Shown: positions 58,122 through 64,000 of the stretch, one piece after another
Layout of the letters: each line of letters begins with the position of its first letter
How positions within the stretch are numbered: the first letter of the stretch is position 1
Source of the DNA: Streptomyces sp. ADI95-17
Lineage (GTDB): Bacteria > Actinomycetota > Actinomycetes > Streptomycetales > Streptomycetaceae
Direction: 5' to 3'
Length of the DNA: 64,000 bases
Assembly (NCBI RefSeq): GCF_003846175.1
Contig: NZ_ML123047.1
Span: 741,362-805,361 of the forward strand
Notes under the pieces: generated by a model
Seen by the model: only the letters and a program-made list of their open reading frames with translations
Database searches by the model: none
What the model was told of the DNA's origin: nothing
Made by a program: the position numbers and the translations under genes

Positions 58122-60020
58122 GTGTCCGATACCGGTGCAAGTGAGGAGCTGGGTGCGCTGAGCGCGCGTGCCCGGGCTCACGCTCTGCTGCGCATCCGCG
58201 GCAGGGCGGCAGCCTTGGCGATCCTGCCGGCGGCGGTGGCCGTCGTGCTGCTCGTGGCGGGCGCCCAGGGCCTCGCCGTGGGCAGCGGCTGGGACACGGC
58301 GCGCTGGGCCGTGACGGCCCTCGCGGTCGTCGTGCTGCTGCTCGCCGCAGTGGTCGCGGTCGCGATCGTACGGGCGAGGCCGGCGGTCAGTCCGACCGTC
58401 CCGCTCTCGGAGAAGGCCGCCCCCGACCTCTACCGCCTGGTCAGGGACCTCGCCGACCGGCTAGGGGTTCCCGCGCCCTCGGCGATAGCACTGACGCCCG
58501 ACTGCGACAGCTGGCTGGAGGACCGCACCCACCCCTCGGCGCGGCCCGCGCCGGGCACCGGCCCGGATGCCGCCGGGCATTCCGGGGGCCGGTCCCGCCG
58601 CCGGGTCCAGGCGGCTCCGGTGCTGGTCATCGGCTCGCCGTTCCTGTGGTGGATGCGGGTCGCCGAGCTGCGGGCGGTGCTCGCCCCGGTCGTCGCGGGC
58701 ACGGGACCGGCCGCGCATCCAGACATAGCTGCCGCCCGTCGCTTCGTACGCGGGCTCGACGGCGCGGTCGCCGACGCCGCCGCGCCCGTGCCGGGGCCGC
58801 TGGCCGGGTTGCGCAGAGTGCCCCGCGCCTTCGTCGGCCGGATCGCCAGGCTCCTGCTGCGCAGCTGCCGCGGCCACGCCGCCGAGATGGAGCGGAGCGT
58901 CGCCGCCGCCGCGTCGGTCCGTGCACAGGGTGTGGATTACGGCCTGCGGATCGTCGCCCAGGAGCAGGTCGGCCTCGCCTACGCGGGCTGGGACCGGCTG
59001 CTCACCCGGGTCGCCCTGCCCGCCTGGCGGATGGGCCGCTGGCCGTCCCGGCTGGACGCGGGCGTGGTGTCCGCCCTCACCGAGCTGTCCCGGCGCGACC
59101 GGCTCGCCGACGGATTCGCCTCGCGGCTGGGCGAGCGCCCCGCCTGTGACCTCCTGGAGGAGCCGGGCGCGGCCGACGAGGCGGCATCGCTGCTGGCGGC
59201 CCGGCTGTTCCACGGCGGCCCGGCCCGTCCGGGCCCGGACTGGTCGCCGGTCGACTGGCAGCAGTACCCGGAAGAGGTCGTCGACCGTAAGTGGCGCACC
59301 GAGGCCGCCCGCCTGCACCGCGTCCTGGACTCGATGGCGCCCGCGCCCTCCTCGGCACCCCCCGCACACTCCGCACGCCCCGATCCTGCCGGGAAGCCCA
59401 CCGGGAAACCCACCGGGACCGCCCACGCCGCGACAGAGCCCGCCCCGGCCAAGACGGACCAGGCCCCTGACGGCTTCCACGGCCCCGGCGACGCCCGTGC
59501 CCACCCGGATGCCCCCTCCCGTCCCGCCGCCTGCCCCGTCGACGCCGGGATGCCCACGCTGGCCCGCGTCGTCGAGCATCTGGCGGGCCGGACCGGGGGC
59601 GGCGAGGAGCTCGCCGCGGGGATCAGCGCCGCGGTGGCCCGCGAGGAGGCCGCGGCCCAGCAGCACCGGGCCGGTGACACATCGAGCCCGGCAGGCGCCC
59701 CGGCCGGCCCGGGCGGGGACGTCCTGGATCCCTGGGGCCCCGACCCCCTCCCGCTCTTCCCGCTCCAGCCGCCCCGTACGGGCACGGAGCTGCTCGCCGA
59801 CCATGTCGCGGCGATGGTCTGCTGCGCGGCGGTGGACACGGCGGGCGCGGCGCCCGGCCTCGACTGGCTGGACGGTCCCGCGCTGCTGATCGACGGCGAG
59901 CGCCGGGCCGACCTCGGCAGTCCGGTCCTGAGCCTGGTCGAGGACGGGGACGCGGAACCGCTGCGGTCCTGGCTCGCTTCCATCGGCGTACGCACCGACA
60001 AGCCCGTCCGCCTCGTCTGA
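58122..60020 (+). CDS. membrane protein, degenerate M48 peptidase-like
   Basis: A 632-residue protein. Two transmembrane helices (AILPAAVAVVLLVAGAQ and VTALAVVVLLLAAVVAVAIV, residues ~27-80) are followed by LYRLVRDLADRLGVPAPSAIALTPDC, the N-terminal pattern of membrane M48 peptidases. Where M48 enzymes have the zinc HExxH after a VAELRAVLA helix, this protein reads VAELRAVLAPVVAGTG, so the catalytic motif is absent. The C-terminal ~250 residues are Pro/Ala-rich, then a conserved ending (GTELLADHVAAMVCCAAVDTA). A non-catalytic scaffold or regulator is likely. It lies between purD and purC, as in other Streptomyces. Confidence 0.7.
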   Translation: MSDTGASEELGALSARARAHALLRIRGRAAALAILPAAVAVVLLVAGAQGLAVGSGWDTARWAVTALAVVVLLLAAVVAVAIVRARPAVSPTVPLSEKAAPDLYRLVRDLADRLGVPAPSAIALTPDCDSWLEDRTHPSARPAPGTGPDAAGHSGGRSRRRVQAAPVLVIGSPFLWWMRVAELRAVLAPVVAGTGPAAHPDIAAARRFVRGLDGAVADAAAPVPGPLAGLRRVPRAFVGRIARLLLRSCRGHAAEMERSVAAAASVRAQGVDYGLRIVAQEQVGLAYAGWDRLLTRVALPAWRMGRWPSRLDAGVVSALTELSRRDRLADGFASRLGERPACDLLEEPGAADEAASLLAARLFHGGPARPGPDWSPVDWQQYPEEVVDRKWRTEAARLHRVLDSMAPAPSSAPPAHSARPDPAGKPTGKPTGTAHAATEPAPAKTDQAPDGFHGPGDARAHPDAPSRPAACPVDAGMPTLARVVEHLAGRTGGGEELAAGISAAVAREEAAAQQHRAGDTSSPAGAPAGPGGDVLDPWGPDPLPLFPLQPPRTGTELLADHVAAMVCCAAVDTAGAAPGLDWLDGPALLIDGERRADLGSPVLSLVEDGDAEPLRSWLASIGVRTDKPVRLV

Positions 60021-60194
60021 AGCAGCAGCCCCGGCAGTCACACCACAAACACCCCAACACCCGGAATGGTGCGTTCCGTTCACGTCAATTCGCGACGAAC
60101 GGTGACGGAGTGCATGCGTTATGTGATGTGCTGGGGATCGACGCTGACAGTCGGCGCATTGCTGTTGGCGCACCGATGACGCATGACCAGCGGC

Positions 60195-60236
60195 GATCGA
60201 CGATCCGCGATCGACGATCCGCGATCGACGATCGGC
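60195..60236. repeat. 14-bp tandem repeat, three copies
   Basis: GATCGACGATCCGC occurs at 60195 and 60209 exactly and at 60223 with one change, just upstream of the dimethylformamidase-like gene. Each copy holds GATCGACGATC-type dyads, so it could bind a regulator or be simple repeat expansion. Confidence 0.75.
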
Positions 60237-60284
60237 CATCCACCATCGACTGTTGTCTCGGGGGACCTGAGGGAGGGAAACGGT

Positions 60285-61748
60285 ATGGGGACGGAGCAGA
60301 TTCGGCGATGGGAGTCGGGTGCCCTCGCGCATGCCGTCTCCGACCCCTTTGGCCAGGGCCCGCTGCCCTGGCTGCGCGGCAGCGAGAACTACTTCGACGA
60401 CACCGGCCATGTCGTCCCCTGGTACGCCGACCCCGCCCTGGGCCACGGCTCCACCGACGGCGGCACACGCACGGCCGACGATGTGCACCGCCAGATCAAG
60501 GGCTTCATCTCCACGGGCGCCGCGGCCCCCGGCGAGGCGATCGACTTCCACGTCACCGTGGACCCGCCCCAGCAGTTCTCCGTGGACATCTACCGCATCG
60601 GTCACTACGGCGGCGACGGCGCCGCCCAGATCACCACGAGCCCCCGGCTCGCCGGCATCGTCCAGCCCGCGCCGCTCACCGCCGACCGCACGGTCTCCTG
60701 CCACCACTGGTGGCAGTCCTGGCGGCTCCAGATCCCCACCTACTGGTCGATCGGCGCGTACGTCGCCGTGCTCACCACGTTGAACGGATACCGCTCCCAC
60801 ATCCCGTTCACGGTCCGCGACGACCAGCCGGCCGATCTGCTGCTGGTCCTGCCGGACATCACCTGGCAGGCGTACAACCTCTATCCGGAGGACGGCCGCA
60901 CCGGCGCCAGCCTCTACCACGCCTGGGACGAGCAGGGCTGTCTCCTGGGCGAGGAGGACGCCGCGGTCACCGTCTCCTTCGACCGCCCCTACGCGGGCGC
61001 CGGTCTGCCGCTCCACGTCGGCCACGCCTACGACTTCATCCGCTGGGCCGAGCGGTACGGCTACGACCTCGCGTACGCCGACACCCGCGATCTGCACGCG
61101 GGCCGCGTCGATCCGGCCCGCTACCGGGGCCTGGTCTTCCCCGGCCACGACGAGTACTGGTCGGTGCCGATGCGCCGCACCGTCGAAAGCGCCCGCGACG
61201 GCGGCACCTCACTGGTCTTCCTCTCCGCCAACACCATGTACTGGCAGGTCAGCCTCTCCCCGTCGCCGTCCGGCGTCCCGGACCGTCTGCTCACCTGCCG
61301 CAAGCGGCGCGGCCCGGGCAAGCCCGCCCTCTGGCGCGAGATCGACCGCCCCGAGCAGCAGCTCCTCGGCATCCAGTACGCGGGCCGGGTCCCCGATCCG
61401 CACCCCCTGGTCGTACGGAACGCCGAGCACTGGCTCTGGGAGGCGACGGGCGCGGGCGAGGGCGACGAGCTCGACGGCCTGGTCGCCGGCGAGGCCGACC
61501 GCTACTTCCCGCGCACCGCACTCCCCGAGCACGAGAGCCGCATCCTGCTCGCCCACTCCCCGTACCTGGACAGCGAGGGCGTCAAGCGCCACCAGGAGAC
61601 ATCCGTGTACCGGGCCCCGTCCGGGGCGATCGTCTTCGCCTCGGGCACCTTCGCCTGGTCCCCGGCGCTGGACCGCCCCGGCCATGTGGACCCGCGCATC
61701 CAGCGGGCCACCGCCAACCTCCTCGACCGCATCTGCAAGCGCGACTGA
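60285..61748 (+). CDS. N,N-dimethylformamidase large-subunit-like protein
   Basis: A 487-residue protein of the DmfA2-like family. Motifs include YADPALGHGSTDGG, VDIYRIGHYGGDGA, the aromatic WWQSWRLQIPTYW, LPDITWQAYNLYPEDG, and FPGHDEYWSVPMRRTVE (candidate metal/active-site region with His, Asp, Glu, Tyr). ATG 60285 follows GGGAGGGAAA. In Streptomyces such proteins sit by purC without known function, and true formamide hydrolysis is unproven. Confidence 0.78.
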   Translation: MGTEQIRRWESGALAHAVSDPFGQGPLPWLRGSENYFDDTGHVVPWYADPALGHGSTDGGTRTADDVHRQIKGFISTGAAAPGEAIDFHVTVDPPQQFSVDIYRIGHYGGDGAAQITTSPRLAGIVQPAPLTADRTVSCHHWWQSWRLQIPTYWSIGAYVAVLTTLNGYRSHIPFTVRDDQPADLLLVLPDITWQAYNLYPEDGRTGASLYHAWDEQGCLLGEEDAAVTVSFDRPYAGAGLPLHVGHAYDFIRWAERYGYDLAYADTRDLHAGRVDPARYRGLVFPGHDEYWSVPMRRTVESARDGGTSLVFLSANTMYWQVSLSPSPSGVPDRLLTCRKRRGPGKPALWREIDRPEQQLLGIQYAGRVPDPHPLVVRNAEHWLWEATGAGEGDELDGLVAGEADRYFPRTALPEHESRILLAHSPYLDSEGVKRHQETSVYRAPSGAIVFASGTFAWSPALDRPGHVDPRIQRATANLLDRICKRD

Positions 61749-61870
61749 ACCGCATCTGCAAGCGCGGCCGAACCGCCCGCGGGGCGCGGCCGAACCGCCC
61801 GCGGGGCGCGGCCGAACCACCCACGGGCCGCGGCCGAACCACCCACGGGCCGCGACCGAACCACCCACGG
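61749..61870. repeat. ~24-bp tandem repeat array after a gene 3' end
   Basis: The last codons of the preceding gene (encoding RICKR) are repeated once after its stop. Then a GGCCGAACCGCCCGCGGGGC-type unit recurs about five times with drift up to ~61,870. The array lies between that gene and purC. Confidence 0.8.
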
Positions 61871-61969
61871 GGTCACGGAAGTCGGCGCCACGGACGCCCC
61901 GCCCCCCTCCGCCGCACCCCGATACGGGAGAATCGGAACGACTCCTGGATCAACCTACGCGGAGGCAGC

Positions 61970-62884
61970 GTGTCCGGATTTGTAGAAAAGCCCGAGCCAG
62001 TGCAGGTGCCGGGGCTCACCCACCTGCACACGGGCAAGGTGCGCGACCTGTACCGGAACGAGGCGGGCGACCTCGTCATGGTCGCCAGCGACCGCATGTC
62101 CGCGTACGACTGGGTCCTGCCGACCGAGATCCCGGACAAGGGCCGGGTGCTCACCCGGCTCTCGCTGTGGTGGTTCGACCAGCTCGCCGATCTCGTACCG
62201 AACCACGTCCTGTCCACGGAGCTCCCCGCCGGAGCACCCGCCGACTGGGCCGGCCGCACCCTGATCTGCAAGTCGCTGCGGATGGTCCCGGTCGAGTGCG
62301 TCGCCCGCGGCTACCTCACCGGCTCCGGCCTCGTCGAGTACAAGGAGTCCCGCACGGTCTGCGGCCTCGCGCTGCCCGAGGGGCTCGTCGACGGCTCCGA
62401 GCTCCCGGAGCCGATCTTCACCCCCGCCACCAAGGCGGCCGTCGGTGACCACGACGAGAACGTGAGCTTCGAGGAGGTGGTCCGCCAGGTCGGTACGGAG
62501 ACCGCCGACCTGCTGCGCCGCACCACGCTGGACGTCTACGGCAGGGCACGTGACATCGCGCGTGAGCGCGGCATCATCCTCGCCGACACCAAGTTCGAGT
62601 TCGGTTTCACGCCCACCGCCGACGGCGGCGAGGAGCTGATCATCGCGGACGAGGTGCTGACCCCGGACTCCTCGCGCTTCTGGCCCGCGGCCGGCTGGGA
62701 GCCGGGCCGGGCCCAGCCCAGCTACGACAAGCAGTTCGTGCGCGACTGGCTGACCTCGCCGGCCTCCGGCTGGGACCGGAAGAGCGAGCAGCCGCCGCCG
62801 GCGCTGCCCCAGGAGATCGTGGACGCGACCCGGGCGAAGTACCTGGAGGCGTACGAACTCCTCACCGGCACGCCCTGGCAGTAG
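61970..62884 (+). CDS. purC: phosphoribosylaminoimidazole-succinocarboxamide synthase
   Basis: A 304-residue SAICAR synthetase joining aspartate to CAIR in purine synthesis. Motifs: HTGKVRDLYR near the start, VASDRMSAYDWVLPTEIPDKG, KSLRMVPVECVARGYLTGSG, and IILADTKFEFGF with DEVLTPDSSRFW. GTG 61970 follows GGAGG by 4-5 bases. It is the standard long actinobacterial form. A strong terminator follows. Confidence 0.98.
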   Translation: MSGFVEKPEPVQVPGLTHLHTGKVRDLYRNEAGDLVMVASDRMSAYDWVLPTEIPDKGRVLTRLSLWWFDQLADLVPNHVLSTELPAGAPADWAGRTLICKSLRMVPVECVARGYLTGSGLVEYKESRTVCGLALPEGLVDGSELPEPIFTPATKAAVGDHDENVSFEEVVRQVGTETADLLRRTTLDVYGRARDIARERGIILADTKFEFGFTPTADGGEELIIADEVLTPDSSRFWPAAGWEPGRAQPSYDKQFVRDWLTSPASGWDRKSEQPPPALPQEIVDATRAKYLEAYELLTGTPWQ

Positions 62885-62912
62885 GACTGTCCAGGACCGT
62901 CGACGGAACACG

Positions 62913-62946
62913 AAGAAGCCCCCGGCCGGAAGGCCGGGGGCTTCTT
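62913..62946 (+). terminator. intrinsic terminator after purC
   Basis: A perfect 15-bp hairpin (62913-62927 with 62932-62946, loop GGAA) ends in CTTCTT. It lies 28 bp after the purC stop and ends just before the convergent tRNA-Gly gene. Confidence 0.9.
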
Positions 62947-62955
62947 GCTGAACCG

Positions 62956-63028
62956 AGCGGACGACCAGGTTCGAACTGGCGACCTCAACCTTGGCAAGGT
63001 TGCGCTCTACCAACTGAGCTACGTCCGC
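62956..63028 (-). tRNA. tRNA-Gly (GCC anticodon)
   Basis: The minus strand gives a full cloverleaf: acceptor GCGGACG with CGTCCGC, D arm GCTCAGTTGGTAGAGC, anticodon stem AACCT/AGGTT with loop containing GCC, and T arm GGTTCGAAC on the given strand. The CCA end is not encoded. Confidence 0.95.
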
Positions 63029-63050
63029 AAGCGCCGAAGCGCGAGAACCA

Positions 63051-63662
63051 CTATACCCATCCGCGCTGCCGTGCGAGACGCACCGCGGCATGACGATTCT
63101 CCGCGCCGAGCTTCGAGGCGGCCGCGGAGAGGTAATTCCGTACCGTTCCCTGCGACAGCGACGCCCGCTCCGCGATCTCCGCGACGGGTGCCCCGTCCGC
63201 CGCCAGCTCCAGCACCTCGGTCTCCCGCGCGGTCAGCGGAGAGTCCCCGGCGGAGATCGCGTCGGCCGCCAACTCCGGGTCCACGTAACGGTTTCCGGCG
63301 TGCACGGTGCGGATGATCCCGGCCAGCTGCCGGGCGCTGACGGTCTTCGGAACGAAGGCCCGCACGCCCGCCTCCAGTGCCCGCTTGAGGTGTCCGGGCA
63401 GACCGTGACTGGTCACGATCATCGTCCGGCAGCCGGGCAGTTCGGTCCGCAGGGATGTGGCGACACTCACACCGTCGGCGCCCGGCATCTCCAGATCGAG
63501 GACCGCCACATCGGGGCGGTGGGCCCGGGCCATGGCCAGCGCCTCCGGGCCGGTCGCGGCCTCCGCGACCACCACGAGGTCGTCCTCCAGGGCCAGCAGC
63601 GCGGCCAGCGCGCCCCGGATCAGATGCTCGTCGTCGGCCAGCAGCACCCGTACGGTCGTCAT
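63051..63662 (-). CDS. DesR-like response regulator
   Basis: A 203-residue NarL/DesR-type regulator. The receiver has LLADDEHLIRGALAALL, phospho-Asp in VAVLDLEMPG and Lys in FVPKTVS. The LuxR-type helix-turn-helix is LTARETEVLELAADGAPVAEIAERASLS. ATG 63662 overlaps the kinase stop (ATGA). Similar pairs sense membrane lipid state in Bacillus; targets here are unknown. Confidence 0.93.
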   Translation of the reverse strand: MTTVRVLLADDEHLIRGALAALLALEDDLVVVAEAATGPEALAMARAHRPDVAVLDLEMPGADGVSVATSLRTELPGCRTMIVTSHGLPGHLKRALEAGVRAFVPKTVSARQLAGIIRTVHAGNRYVDPELAADAISAGDSPLTARETEVLELAADGAPVAEIAERASLSQGTVRNYLSAAASKLGAENRHAAVRLARQRGWV

Positions 63663-64000
63663 CGTCGTTCCTCCTGAAGTGCGGGTGCCTCCCGGGCGGC
63701 AGGTGGCCTGTCGAGGCGGGCCGGGGGCACCGTCGGCCCGAGCGGGATCGTGGCGGTGAGCCGGAACAGGCCGTTCCCCGTCGGGCCCGCGGCCAGCGAA
63801 CCGTCGAGCACGCGGAGCCGCTCCCGCAGCCCGGCCAGCCCGGAACCACCCGATCCGGATCCGTCGCCCGATCCGGATCCGTCGCCCACCCCGGAGCCCC
63901 CGCCCGGCCCCGGCCCCGGGGCCGGGGCCGCCCCGTCGTTCTCCACCCGGAGCACCACCGAGTCCGGCAAGGACCTGAGCCGGATCGTGCAGCGGCGCGG
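63659..64000 (-). CDS. sensor histidine kinase, C-terminal part (cut by window end)
   Basis: The last 113 codons of a kinase whose start lies beyond the window. Visible are the VVLRVENDGA strand and GLAGLRERLRVLDGSL, the G2 box of a HisKA_3-type HATPase domain, interrupted by a Gly/Ser/Asp-rich insert with GSGSGDGSGSG repeats. The tail is Pro/Arg-rich. It overlaps the DesR-like regulator and is its evident partner. Confidence 0.85.
   Translation of the reverse strand, partial: PRRCTIRLRSLPDSVVLRVENDGAAPAPGPGPGGGSGVGDGSGSGDGSGSGGSGLAGLRERLRVLDGSLAAGPTGNGLFRLTATIPLGPTVPPARLDRPPAAREAPALQEERR

Overview
The window is most likely chromosomal DNA of a Streptomyces or a very close relative. GC is very high, GTG starts and ATGA/GTGA gene overlaps are frequent, and dnaX, purD and purC sit together with actinobacterial families such as DUF574 methyltransferases, PucR regulators and P450-ferredoxin pairs. 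All identifications come from reading translated sequence and motifs; no database search was run.

Region 1 (0.8-31.8 kb) is a contractile injection system (CIS, phage-tail-like nanosyringe) locus split into two blocks. The left block holds a DUF4157 metalloprotease-like protein, a one-span membrane protein with Ig-like folds, an atypical LuxR-type regulator, a secreted VWA/HYR protein, the DUF4255 (Pvc16/Afp16-like) cap protein and the AAA+ ATPase (Pvc15-like). The right block is one long + strand run: sheath, tube, tail assembly chaperone, DUF6760, a 581-residue disordered protein in the tape-measure slot, a second tube, a LysM hub protein, VgrG-like spike, PAAR tip, gp25, gpJ-like and gpI-like baseplate proteins, and a zinc-ribbon/membrane/discoidin-like protein. 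No tail-fibre gene is visible, which fits the cytoplasmic, membrane-docking CIS known from Streptomyces. Divergent from the sheath gene is a 1251-residue effector with the CIS cargo architecture. Its C-terminal ~335 residues are unlike known toxins and AT-richer, and it is followed by a small HEAT-like gene that is a candidate immunity partner.

Region 2 (9.3-15.1 kb) separates the two CIS blocks. It holds a VapBC-type toxin-antitoxin pair, an alpha/beta hydrolase overlapping a P450, and a cassette of small Cys-rich ORFs, a SLOG/DprA-like protein and a large XRE-type regulator.

Region 3 (31.9-47.4 kb) is metabolic and regulatory: a DUF574 methyltransferase, a type III PLP decarboxylase, a PucR regulator, a P450 with its own reductase and [3Fe-4S] ferredoxin, a membrane protein, a PIG-V-like mannosyltransferase, an ECF sigma factor with an overlapping membrane partner, a two-component system whose genes overlap inside a 27-bp minisatellite, and two tandem secreted serine hydrolases.

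Region 4 (47.4-53.8 kb) is a decayed island at a tRNA-Ser gene. The 3' half of the tRNA and its terminator are duplicated 5.5 kb away. In and beside the island lie remnants of a response regulator, an MFS transporter, a histidine kinase and a type I restriction S subunit, plus an EF-hand protein and a large secreted hydrolase.

Region 5 (53.9-64 kb) is core genome: SRP RNA, dnaX, purD, a degenerate M48-like membrane protein, a dimethylformamidase-like protein, purC, tRNA-Gly and a DesR/DesK-like two-component system cut by the window end. Short tandem repeat arrays sit at or just after the 3' ends of several genes throughout.
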